A DNA stretch of 36,303 bases from Pseudarcicella sp. (GTDB taxonomy: Bacteria > Bacteroidota > Bacteroidia > Cytophagales > Spirosomataceae). The notes under the pieces are model-generated. The model made no database searches and was not told the origin of the DNA. It saw only the letters and a list, made by a program, of their open reading frames with translations. The stretch's first letter is position 1. Each line of letters opens with the position of its first letter. This document shows, one piece after another, positions 6,959-14,448 of the stretch. Location: NCBI GenBank assembly GCA_017988135.1, contig JAGNSI010000006.1, forward strand, positions 1-36,303. Direction: 5' to 3'. A program made the position numbers and the translations under genes.

Positions 6959-7930
6959 ATGTTAAGTAGAGTAGCTAATTCTATTTATTGGCTAAATAGA
7001 TACATAGAAAGAGCCGATAATTATGCCAGATTTGTATCTGTAAATTTCAATTTGGCACTAGATTTACCGCCCAATGTAGACGAGCAATGGAGACCATTGA
7101 TAGTCGCCACGGCAGATAATTTGGTTTTTGACAGCTTGTATGACAATGCAAGCAGAGAAAATGTGTTGTATTTTATGACATTCGACACCCGCAATGCCAA
7201 TTCTATAATATCTAGCTTGTATCATGCCCGTGAAAATGCCCGTACTATCAGAGAAAGTATTTCGAGAGAAATGTGGGAGTACGTGAATCAAATTTACTGG
7301 AAAGTAAAAAACGTAGAACAAGAAAGCCAACATTGGGAAATAGCTAAGTATCAAGGTTTTTTGTCGGAAATTAAAGCAGGCTCTCAGCTTTTTTACGGTA
7401 TTGTAGATTCCACCATTACCCGAGGCGAAAGCTGGCATTTTGGGCAGCTTGGTAGGTTGCTGGAGCGTTCAGACAAAACTACCCGTTTTTTAGATGTTAA
7501 ATATTTTACACTATTGCCCGATTTGTCCAACGTAGGCTCTCCGCTAGATATACTTTTATGGTCAGCAGTGCTTAAATCTGTAAGTGCCTATAATATGTTT
7601 AGGCAGCAATATAAAGTTGTAAATCCATCTAATATCGTAGAGTTTTTAATATTAGACAAGCAATTTCCACGCTCAGTGATGCATTGTCTTGTTGGTGCAG
7701 AAGTTTCTTTGTATGCTATTTCGGGCGGCATCCCGCATAATGGCTATAGCAACACTGCTGAAAAAAAACTTAGCAAACTGAGGTCAAATATAGAATTTAC
7801 AGAAAAAAACGATATTTTTGAAAAAGGTCTACATCTTTATTTAGATGACTTTCAGATTCAAAACAATTTGGTCGCAGAATGTGTTTTTAATGAATATTTC
7901 GACCTAAAACCTGTACAAGAAATTAAATAA
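6959..7930 (+). CDS. Alpha-E domain protein (DUF403 / COG2307)
   Basis: A 323-residue, mostly helical cytoplasmic protein. It opens with the family signature MLSRVANSIYWLNRYIERAD and has the family's usual length. Other conserved helices include SSLYHARENARTIRES and REMWEYVN near residues 82-110, and GRLLERSDKTTRFLDVKY near 165-182. No enzyme activity is established for the family. Comparative genomics places it with a circularly permuted ATP-grasp ligase (COG2308), a transglutaminase-like protein and the Anbu peptidase, in a proposed peptide synthesis or tagging and processing pathway. Here it leads an operon with Anbu (37-bp gap) and the transglutaminase, but no ATP-grasp gene is adjacent. 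The start is preceded by C-rich ACCCCCAAACGAT and a direct repeat, with no Shine-Dalgarno sequence. Confidence 0.9.
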   Translation: MLSRVANSIYWLNRYIERADNYARFVSVNFNLALDLPPNVDEQWRPLIVATADNLVFDSLYDNASRENVLYFMTFDTRNANSIISSLYHARENARTIRESISREMWEYVNQIYWKVKNVEQESQHWEIAKYQGFLSEIKAGSQLFYGIVDSTITRGESWHFGQLGRLLERSDKTTRFLDVKYFTLLPDLSNVGSPLDILLWSAVLKSVSAYNMFRQQYKVVNPSNIVEFLILDKQFPRSVMHCLVGAEVSLYAISGGIPHNGYSNTAEKKLSKLRSNIEFTEKNDIFEKGLHLYLDDFQIQNNLVAECVFNEYFDLKPVQEIK

Positions 7931-7967
7931 ATTATCTTTTTTTGATAAAAATTTTATTACATCACAC

Positions 7968-8681
7968 ATGACATATTGCCTTGGCATGAAACTTAATGGC
8001 GGATTAGTAGCCATAGCAGATACCAGAATTACTGCTGGATCTGATGTATATACCAATAAAAAAATATCAGTTCACGAAGTAAATGGAGCCTCGATGTTTA
8101 TCATGACAGCAGGTTTACGGTCTATTCGTGATAAATCTATCACCTATTTTAAGCATTTAATCAACGACGAGGGGGCAACCTTTGACCACATGCATCAAGC
8201 CGCCAGTACTTTTGGCGAAATGATAAAAAAAGTAGCATCCGAAGATAAAAGAGCACTCAAAGACGAAGGCTACGATTTTAATTTGCATACTATTATAGGA
8301 GGTCAAATGCCCAAAGACACAGAACACAAGTTGTATTTGATTTTTCCAGAAAGCAATTGGATAGAAATCAATGAAGAGTTGATGTTTCAAATTATTGGTA
8401 ATTCAAATTTTGGTAAACCTATTATTCACAGGACTTTATCTTACGATTTGTCACTAAAACAGGCACTCAAAATAGGATTATTGTCTTTTGATGCCACCCG
8501 TGTCAGTGCCAATGACGTAAGCTTTCCTATAGATGTGATAGTATACGAAAAAAATAGTTTTAAAATGAAAGTACATCGCCTCACAGCCCAAGAACTAGAT
8601 GACCCGCTTAAAGAATGGTCTGTTTTGGTGAAAAATGCTATAGGAAAAGTAAATGAAGATTGGATGAAGAATATGTTTTAG
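7968..8681 (+). CDS. Anbu, proteasome-type (HslV-like) Ntn peptidase
   Basis: Ancestral beta-subunit of the proteasome superfamily (COG3484), 237 residues, the family's size. The protein starts MTYCLGMKLNGGLVAIADTR. Removal of Met would expose Thr as the N-terminal nucleophile. After that numbering Asp17 falls in ADTR as expected, and a Lys pair (30-31, in TNKKI) sits near the position of the catalytic lysine. The later segment FNLHTIIGGQ is typical. Anbu particles are self-compartmentalising assemblies whose substrate is still unclear. Its neighbours, alpha-E before and transglutaminase after, are the standard partners, suggesting it processes the product of that pathway. Confidence in the family is high; the biological substrate is unknown. 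Confidence 0.93.
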   Translation: MTYCLGMKLNGGLVAIADTRITAGSDVYTNKKISVHEVNGASMFIMTAGLRSIRDKSITYFKHLINDEGATFDHMHQAASTFGEMIKKVASEDKRALKDEGYDFNLHTIIGGQMPKDTEHKLYLIFPESNWIEINEELMFQIIGNSNFGKPIIHRTLSYDLSLKQALKIGLLSFDATRVSANDVSFPIDVIVYEKNSFKMKVHRLTAQELDDPLKEWSVLVKNAIGKVNEDWMKNMF

Positions 8682-8732
8682 TGAATTTCTATTTGTTTAG
8701 TTTCAACATTAATACCATAGAAAACACAAAGT

Positions 8733-9605
8733 ATGCATTTAGAAATAATCCACCATTTTTTGTATAAATACACTAACAATGTACTCTTAGAGCCACATAT
8801 TATGTATGCATATCCCAAAAAAAGCTCTTTATTGAAGCTGTTGAGCTTCGATATGGATGTTTTTCCAAAACCTTCAAATGTGGTGAAGAATTTAGATATT
8901 TCAGATAATATCCAACATATACTGTACTTTTTTGAACCTACTCAGGTATTAGAAATAAAAGTAAAATCAATAATAGAGTTAAGTCAGTTTAATCCATTTT
9001 CGTTTTTGTATTTGCCAGAAACAACGCATTTGTTGCCTTTTGAGTACGCTCAAAATGAAATGCTAATGCTTAGTCCATATTTGCAAAAAACACAAGTAAC
9101 TACACTTATTGAACAGCAAGCAAGGCTTTTGGCATCACAAGCACATTGGAATACCAGCGATTTTTTGTTGCAGCTCAATCAGTACATAAATAGTTTTCAA
9201 TACGAAGCAAGATTAGAAGGCGATCCTTACAGTCCAGAAAAAACATTGATTCAAAAAAAAGGCTCATGTAGAGATTTTTCGGTATTATTTATCGTTATGG
9301 CAAGGGCATTGGGTGTAGCCTCAAGATTTGTGAGTGGTTATTATTACACCAATCAAAGCCAAGAACAAACCTTGCACGCTTGGGTAGAAGTATATTTACC
9401 AGGAGGAGGCTGGCGTGGATATGATCCCACACAAAACTGTTTAGTATCAGGAAATCATATTCCGCTAGGAACTTCGGCGTATCCGCAAATGGTAGCTCCT
9501 TTGATGGGTACATACAGAGGGATGTCTAAAGCTATATTTGAAGCAAATGTTTCTATTAAAGAAATTGATATTAAAGAAAGTGCTTTCTTTTTTGAAAATA
9601 TCTAG
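8733..9605 (+). CDS. Transglutaminase-like cysteine protein (COG1305)
   Basis: A 290-residue protein with an N-terminal beta-rich Bact_transglu_N-type domain (about 1-110) and a C-terminal transglutaminase/protease core. The catalytic triad is visible: Cys179 in KKGSCRDFSVLF, His215 in TLHAWVEVYLP, Asp231 in GYDPTQN. There is no signal peptide, so it is cytoplasmic. Members beside Anbu and alpha-E genes are thought to act as peptidases or amidases on isopeptide-like bonds made by the associated ATP-grasp ligase. It follows Anbu by 51 bp and is probably the last gene of the operon. The C-terminal tail after residue 250 (PQMVAPLMGTYRG) is also typical of this group. Confidence 0.92.
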   Translation: MHLEIIHHFLYKYTNNVLLEPHIMYAYPKKSSLLKLLSFDMDVFPKPSNVVKNLDISDNIQHILYFFEPTQVLEIKVKSIIELSQFNPFSFLYLPETTHLLPFEYAQNEMLMLSPYLQKTQVTTLIEQQARLLASQAHWNTSDFLLQLNQYINSFQYEARLEGDPYSPEKTLIQKKGSCRDFSVLFIVMARALGVASRFVSGYYYTNQSQEQTLHAWVEVYLPGGGWRGYDPTQNCLVSGNHIPLGTSAYPQMVAPLMGTYRGMSKAIFEANVSIKEIDIKESAFFFENI

Positions 9606-9706
9606 ATAAATTTTGCTCACTTTATGATTTATTTTGTTATTTTACTAAGTAGAAAATAATTTAAAATAGTGCTCAATTTATTGATAAACCCTTCGTTTGG
9701 AGATAA

Positions 9707-9723
9707 AATTTAAGACTTAAATT
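9707..9723. repeat. Palindrome upstream of the DUF2911 gene
   Basis: AATTTAAG (9707-9714), one A, then CTTAAATT (9716-9723): a perfect 8-bp inverted repeat with a one-base centre, ending 30 bases before the start codon. The short centre suggests a protein-binding site rather than an RNA hairpin. It is entirely AT-biased apart from the central G/C. Confidence 0.4.
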
Positions 9724-9753
9724 GAATATTAAAAATCAAAAATAAACAATACA

Positions 9754-10272
9754 ATGAAACTGTTCAGCCTAATTTTATTTACATTGATGTCGAATAGTGG
9801 TATCGCTCAAATGAATATGAGTAAAGATCCGTCTAAAATGCCATCTCCACCAGCCGAAACAAAAGCAATTATAAATGGCAAAAATGTAGAAATTCACTAT
9901 CATCAACCAGCAGTAAAAGGTAGAAATGTATGGGCTGGAAGCCTTGCACCTTATGGTAAAATATGGCGAACTGGTGCAAACGATGCACCTACATTTGAAG
10001 TTTCGGAAGATGTACTTGTAGCAGGTAAATCATTAGCGAAAGGTATTTATGCCTTGTTTACCATTCCCGGAGAAACCGAATGGACTATTATTTTTAATAA
10101 AGTAGCCAAACAATGGGGAGCTTACAACTACAAAGAAAACGAAGATGCACTTAGAATTACAGTGCCAAGTATTGCACACGAAATGACCGAAAGATTTACC
10201 ATAGATGCAAGTCAAGAATCTGGAGTTTCCCTAAAATGGGACAAAGTTGAAGTGAAGTTTAATGTGGAGTAA
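9754..10272 (+). CDS. DUF2911 family exported protein
   Basis: A 172-residue protein with a cleavable signal peptide (MKLFSLILFTLMSNSGIAQ), probably periplasmic. The mature part is a single DUF2911 domain with the family's recognisable segments: VKGRNVWAGSLAPYGKIWRT (about 55-74), GANDAPTFEVSEDV, LAKGIYALFTIPGETEW (about 94-110), and KQWGAYNYKENEDALR (about 119-134). The function of the family is unknown; members are widespread in Bacteroidota and usually single genes. It sits alone between the Anbu operon and the response regulator, with a palindrome before it and a candidate terminator after it. Confidence 0.88.
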   Translation: MKLFSLILFTLMSNSGIAQMNMSKDPSKMPSPPAETKAIINGKNVEIHYHQPAVKGRNVWAGSLAPYGKIWRTGANDAPTFEVSEDVLVAGKSLAKGIYALFTIPGETEWTIIFNKVAKQWGAYNYKENEDALRITVPSIAHEMTERFTIDASQESGVSLKWDKVEVKFNVE

Positions 10273-10333
10273 ATCATTCTATAGATAAAACTAAATGTCT
10301 CAAAATGGGTTCTTTTTTATTCAAAATTAATTT

Positions 10334-10378
10334 AATCAGTACATTTTTTTTTTAAAACTTGTAATACTGATTTTTTTT
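10334..10378 (+). terminator. Candidate terminator after the DUF2911 gene
   Basis: Arms AATCAGTA (10334-10341) and TACTGATT (10365-10372) form an 8-bp stem closed by a 23-base AT-rich loop and followed by six T. The long loop makes it a weaker candidate. Confidence 0.45.
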
Positions 10379-10395
10379 AATGAAATTGGAAATTA

Positions 10396-10403
10396 TATTT
10401 TTG
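10396..10403 (+). promoter_or_regulatory. Candidate -7 element for the response regulator
   Basis: TATTTTTG matches TAnnTTTG. Transcription would start near 10410 and give a leader of about 180 bases that includes the inverted repeat at 10451-10492. No well-placed -33 element is seen. Confidence 0.3.
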
Positions 10404-10450
10404 CGATTCGAGATAAAAAAACAATTCACAAGCACATAATTTATTTATTG

Positions 10451-10492
10451 AGATTTTTGTAGATGTCTTGAATTTAGCATAAACAAAAATCT
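10451..10492. repeat. Inverted repeat in the leader of the response regulator
   Basis: Perfect 10-bp arms AGATTTTTGT (10451-10460) and ACAAAAATCT (10483-10492) enclose 22 bases. It lies about 97 bases before the response regulator start. It is not followed by a T run on the plus strand, so a leader structure or operator is more likely than a terminator. Confidence 0.4.
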
Positions 10493-10588
10493 GAAAGGAA
10501 ATGTTAATTAAAAATGATAGTTTTTAAATAATCAAATTGTATAATATTTCTAAATATTGCATTAAAAACAACAACTGATAATAAGCAG

Positions 10589-10957
10589 ATGAAAAAGGTA
10601 CTCATAGCAGAGGATAGTTCCGTTATTCAAAATTTAGCAAGAAAAATTCTTGAGTTTCAAAATTTTGAAATTCATTCAGTAAAAAACGGAAAACAAGTTT
10701 TAGACTTAATGGAAACAGAGCATTTTGATATTTTATTATTAGACATCAATATGCCTGTGATGGACGGTATGGAATGTGCCAAAACAGTAAGAAATTTGGT
10801 AGATCCTAAAAAAGCAAATATACCTATGATAGCTATAACGGGTAATGCAAGAAATTACTCTATGGAAGATTTCAAGGAAGCTGGTTTTAATGATATGCTT
10901 TCAAAACCATTGAATTTTGATGCATTGGTAGCTCAAGTAAAAGCTTTGACTATTTAA
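10589..10957 (+). CDS. Single-domain response regulator (CheY-like receiver)
   Basis: A 122-residue protein that is one receiver domain with no output domain. It contains the acidic pair E8/D9, the phospho-acceptor D52 in LLLDINMPVMDG, the switch Thr in AITGNA (about residue 84), and the conserved Lys in LSKPLNF (about 105). It would act by protein interaction once phosphorylated by a histidine kinase. No kinase gene is adjacent, so it is an orphan in this context. Divergent start and end spacings place it in a possible two-gene unit with the metallo-hydrolase 38 bp downstream. The pathway (motility, development or phosphorelay) cannot be told from the sequence. Confidence 0.93.
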   Translation: MKKVLIAEDSSVIQNLARKILEFQNFEIHSVKNGKQVLDLMETEHFDILLLDINMPVMDGMECAKTVRNLVDPKKANIPMIAITGNARNYSMEDFKEAGFNDMLSKPLNFDALVAQVKALTI

Positions 10958-10995
10958 TAGATTTTTTTTTCCTATAAAAACATTAATATAATCGG

Positions 10996-11757
10996 ATGAA
11001 AATAACTTTGTTAGGGACAGGTACATCGCAGGGAGTACCCGTGATAGCTTGCCCTTGTGAAGTGTGCCAATCTGAAGACCCCAAAGACAAAAGAACAAGA
11101 GTTTCGGTGCAGATAGAAGTTGATAGTAAGGTATTTGTTATAGACACAGGTCCTGACTTTAGGCAACAAATGCTGAGTGCAAATACCCAAAAACTAAATG
11201 CCGTAATTTTTACACACGAGCACAAAGATCATACTGCAGGATTAGATGATGTAAGGGCTTTTAATTTTTTTCAAAAAAAAGAAATGCCTGTTTATGGTCA
11301 TCCAAGGGTATTGAACCAAATCAAAAGAGAATTTTCGTATGCTTTTGAAGAAAATAAATACCCTGGCATTCCTCAAATAAATCTGATTGAAATTGACGAT
11401 AATTTTTTTGAAATTGAAGAAGTAGCATTTCATCCCATCAAAGCAATGCATCATTTATTGCCAGTTTATGGCTATAGGATAGGTGATTTTGGGTATGTAA
11501 CTGACGCTAATTTTTTAGAAAATGAAGAATTAGAAAAACTAAAAGGTCTCCAAGTATTGGTGCTGAATGCTTTGCGAAAAGAAAAGCATTTGTCTCATTA
11601 TAATTTGGAAGAAGCATTAGAAGTGATTGCTTACTTAAAGCCTCAAAAAGCCTTTCTTACTCATATAAGTCATCAAATGGGCAAGCATGCAATTGTGAAC
11701 AGTCAATTGCCACCCAATGTTTTTTTGGCTTACGATGGGCTAGAGGTTCAAATCTAA
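10996..11757 (+). CDS. MBL-fold metallo-hydrolase, PhnP-like
   Basis: A 253-residue metallo-beta-lactamase-fold enzyme. The metal-binding signature is THEHKDHTAGLDD (H74, H76, D78, H79). Further ligands are probably His in AMHHLLPVYG, the Asp in VTDANF and the C-terminal His in FLTHISHQMGKH. The N-terminal CPCEVC (C19, C21, C24) matches the structural zinc site of PhnP-type phosphodiesterases, and GTGTSQGVPVIACPC is typical of the group. PhnP itself acts on a cyclic ribose phosphate in phosphonate breakdown, but no phn genes are here, so the substrate is open. Its stop codon overlaps the end of the convergent cysteine desulfurase gene by 4 bases. Confidence 0.9.
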   Translation: MKITLLGTGTSQGVPVIACPCEVCQSEDPKDKRTRVSVQIEVDSKVFVIDTGPDFRQQMLSANTQKLNAVIFTHEHKDHTAGLDDVRAFNFFQKKEMPVYGHPRVLNQIKREFSYAFEENKYPGIPQINLIEIDDNFFEIEEVAFHPIKAMHHLLPVYGYRIGDFGYVTDANFLENEELEKLKGLQVLVLNALRKEKHLSHYNLEEALEVIAYLKPQKAFLTHISHQMGKHAIVNSQLPPNVFLAYDGLEVQI

Positions 11758-12887
11758 CGGATTATTTCTGAGAGCTTACTGATCACAAAGTCAATTTCAT
11801 CTTTCGTATTGTTTTTTGAAAATGAAAATCTAATGGCAGCACTATCAGGGTTTGTGTTTAAAGCTGTGAGTACATGCGAGCCAATGTTTGTGCCTGATGC
11901 ACAAGCACTTCCACCAGATACATATATTTTGTTGATATCAAGGTTAAAAAGCATCATGTCTGCGTTTTCTGAAGGTGGAAAGCCTACATTGAGTACCTTG
12001 TAAAAGCTGTTTGTGGTATCACCAGATGAGCCATTGAACTCAATGTTCGGTATAACAAATGATAGTTTTTCTATGAAATATTTTTTTAAGCTTTCGATGT
12101 GTGTTTTGTTGCTTTCGAGCTCTGAATAAGCTATTTCTAGCGCTTTGGCAAGCCCAACAATTCCATAAATATTTTCTGTACCTCCTCTGAGATTTCTCTC
12201 TTGTGCTCCTCCATGCATAAAAGGATTTATTTTGTTTTTGGCGTTTACATACATAAACCCAACTCCTTTAGGCCCATGAAATTTATGTGCCGAGCCTACT
12301 AAAAAGTCTATTTCTAGATTTTGTAAGTCGTAGGGTATGTAGCCCATTGTCTGCACAGTGTCCGAATGGAAAATAGCTTGGTGTTGTTTGCAAATTTCAC
12401 TTACCTCTTTTATAGGCAAAAGATTGCCTATTTCGTTGTTGGCATGCATAAGTGAAACTAATGTTTGCTCTTTGTTTTGAGCAAGCAGATCTTCGAGACT
12501 ATTGAGGTTTATGTCTCCGTTTTTGTTTAGTTCAACCCAATCTATTTGTATTTTGTTGTTTTTTTCTAAATGTTCTAGTGTGTGTAATACAGCGTGATGT
12601 TCTGTTTTGGATGAGATTATTCTTTTTAAGTTGCGTGTTTCTACTGTGCTTTTTATGGCTGTATTGTCGGCTTCTGTACCTCCTGAAGTGAAAAATATTT
12701 CGGCAGGAGAGGTGTTGAGTAGCTGTGCAATGGTTTTTCTTGACTTTTCTACTAATGTTTTTGCCTGCCTACCTAGTGTATGTATAGATGATGGATTGCC
12801 ATAGTTGTTTTGTAAAATGGGTAATATTTCTTCTAAAACCCTTGGGTCGAGTGAAGTAGTGGCGGCATTGTCGAAATATACTTGCAT
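11754..12887 (-). CDS. Cysteine desulfurase (NifS/IscS family)
   Basis: PLP-dependent enzyme of 377 residues that takes sulfur from cysteine as a persulfide for Fe-S clusters or tRNA thiolation. The N-terminus YFDNAATTSLDPRV and the segment YGNPSSIHTLGR are diagnostic. The PLP lysine is K202 in GSAHKFHGPKG. The sulfur-accepting Cys is C329 in SGGSACASGTNIG, followed by the usual C-terminal helix. The conserved His before the cofactor is in TEHHAVL (97-98). It belongs to the class V NifS-like group. No IscU/SufE-type partner is adjacent, so the specific pathway is not known. It is convergent with the metallo-hydrolase gene (4-bp overlap of the stop codons) and lies downstream of the phosphohexomutase on the same strand. 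Confidence 0.93.
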   Translation of the reverse strand: MQVYFDNAATTSLDPRVLEEILPILQNNYGNPSSIHTLGRQAKTLVEKSRKTIAQLLNTSPAEIFFTSGGTEADNTAIKSTVETRNLKRIISSKTEHHAVLHTLEHLEKNNKIQIDWVELNKNGDINLNSLEDLLAQNKEQTLVSLMHANNEIGNLLPIKEVSEICKQHQAIFHSDTVQTMGYIPYDLQNLEIDFLVGSAHKFHGPKGVGFMYVNAKNKINPFMHGGAQERNLRGGTENIYGIVGLAKALEIAYSELESNKTHIESLKKYFIEKLSFVIPNIEFNGSSGDTTNSFYKVLNVGFPPSENADMMLFNLDINKIYVSGGSACASGTNIGSHVLTALNTNPDSAAIRFSFSKNNTKDEIDFVISKLSEIIR

Positions 12888-12909
12888 AGTGAAAGGCTTT
12901 GTTTGAAAT

Positions 12910-12942
12910 AAAAAATGCCAGCCTGAAACTCTGACATTTTTT
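12910..12942. terminator. Hairpin terminator between the phosphohexomutase and cysteine desulfurase
   Basis: AAAAAATG (12910-12917) pairs with CATTTTTT (12935-12942). After one mismatch CAG pairs with CTG around a 9-base loop. It lies about 30 bases past the stop of the phosphohexomutase gene, with a T run on the minus strand. Confidence 0.6.
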
Positions 12943-12970
12943 GTTTATTTATAGTGTTGTATTTTACCGA

Positions 12971-14371
12971 TTATACTTTTTTTGTTTGTATAATTTCTTT
13001 GATATCGCTGATTATTTTTTTTGCCAAATTGTCGGCTTTTGTTATCGCATCTGCTTCAGAATAAATTCTTATAATGGGTTCTGTGTTTGATTTTCTGAGG
13101 TGCACCCATTCTTTATCGAATTCAATTTTTAGTCCATCAATATTGTTGATTGGATTTTTTTTGTATTTCTTTTGTATTTCTTCTAAAACCTTATCTACAT
13201 TTATTTCGGGCGTAAGTTCTATTTTATTTTTAGAAATATAATATTCTGGATAACCTTTTCTGAGTACAGATATTTTCTTTTTAGATTTGGCTAAATGAGT
13301 AAGGAATAGTGCTATTCCTACAATGGCATCACGACCATAGTGCAACTCTGGGTAAATGATTCCTCCGTTGCCTTCGCCACCAATTACAGCATTGGTTTCT
13401 TTCATGAGAGTCACTACATTTACTTCGCCTACTGCAGATGCATGGTATTGTTCGCCAGCGGCTTCGGTAACGTCTCTTAAAGCTCTGGTTGAAGACAGGT
13501 TTGAAACGGTACTGCCTTTTTTATGTTTTAAGATATAGTCTGCAACGGCTACCAATGTGTATTCTTCGCCAAATGGTGTGCCGTCTTCACAGATAAAGCA
13601 AAGCCTGTCTACATCTGGATCTACAACTATACCAAGATCAAATTTTCCTTTTTCTATTGTTTTTATGATGTCGGTGAGGTTTTCGGGAACTGGTTCAGGA
13701 TTGTGTGCAAAGTTTCCTGTTGGCTCGCAATGTATTTGAGTGATTTGTGTTACACCCATTGCTTCTAAAAGTTGAGGTACGATAATACCTCCTGTTGAGT
13801 TTACAGCGTCTATTACTACGTTGAAGTTGGCTTTTCTTACTGCCGCAACATCTACAAGGTTTAATGCCAACACCTCGTTGATATGTTTGGTAAGCCAAGT
13901 GTCGTCTTGGGTGTATGAACCGATTTTTTTTACATCTACAAAATCAAAATCTTCTTCTTCAGCTATTTTCAATAAAGCTGTTCCGTCAGCATCTGAAATA
14001 AACTCGCCAGTTGCGTTCAATAGTTTGAGTGCGTTCCATTGAATAGGATTGTGGCTTGCTGTAAGTATGATGCCTCCTGCTGCTTTTTCTGCCGGCACGG
14101 CCATTTCTACAGTTGGAGTAGTGGATAAACCTAGGTCTACTACGTCAAAACCAATACTTTGCAGGGTAGAGCATACCAATTTGCCAATCATTTCACCAGA
14201 AAGTCTTGCATCTCTTCCGATGATAATGGTGTTACTGTTGTTGGTAGAATTTCTTTTTAGCCATGTAGCATAAGCAGCACTATATTTTACTACATCTACA
14301 GGTGTGAGAGAGTCGCCAACTTTCCCGCCTATGGTACCTCTAATTCCCGAAATTGATTTGATTAATGTCAT
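12971..14371 (-). CDS. glmM: Phosphoglucosamine mutase / phosphohexomutase
   Basis: A 466-residue alpha-D-phosphohexomutase. It has the phosphoserine loop ILTASHNPIQWNALK (S106), the metal loop DPDVDRLCF (D251, D253, D255), the sugar-binding loop GEGNGGIIYPE (near 330-340), and the phosphate-binding C-terminal loop LRKSNTEPIIRIYSEA. The N-terminal SISGIRGTIGG also fits. The likely reaction is glucosamine-6-phosphate to glucosamine-1-phosphate for peptidoglycan and LPS precursors; the related phosphomannomutase/phosphoglucomutase activity cannot be excluded by eye. It is a monocistronic-looking minus-strand gene with a candidate promoter at 14441-14448 and a terminator at 12910-12942. Confidence 0.9.
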   Translation of the reverse strand: MTLIKSISGIRGTIGGKVGDSLTPVDVVKYSAAYATWLKRNSTNNSNTIIIGRDARLSGEMIGKLVCSTLQSIGFDVVDLGLSTTPTVEMAVPAEKAAGGIILTASHNPIQWNALKLLNATGEFISDADGTALLKIAEEEDFDFVDVKKIGSYTQDDTWLTKHINEVLALNLVDVAAVRKANFNVVIDAVNSTGGIIVPQLLEAMGVTQITQIHCEPTGNFAHNPEPVPENLTDIIKTIEKGKFDLGIVVDPDVDRLCFICEDGTPFGEEYTLVAVADYILKHKKGSTVSNLSSTRALRDVTEAAGEQYHASAVGEVNVVTLMKETNAVIGGEGNGGIIYPELHYGRDAIVGIALFLTHLAKSKKKISVLRKGYPEYYISKNKIELTPEINVDKVLEEIQKKYKKNPINNIDGLKIEFDKEWVHLRKSNTEPIIRIYSEADAITKADNLAKKIISDIKEIIQTKKV

Positions 14372-14440
14372 GTATAAATGAAGAAAAATAGAAAATTTGT
14401 ATCAGTGAATAATCAATAAAATTGTTTGAGTTTCAATCGA

Positions 14441-14448
14441 CAAATATA
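14441..14448 (-). promoter_or_regulatory. Candidate -7 element for glmM
   Basis: Reads TATATTTG on the minus strand, an exact TAnnTTTG match, about 70 bases before the glmM start. No clear -33 TTG is seen. Confidence 0.4.
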
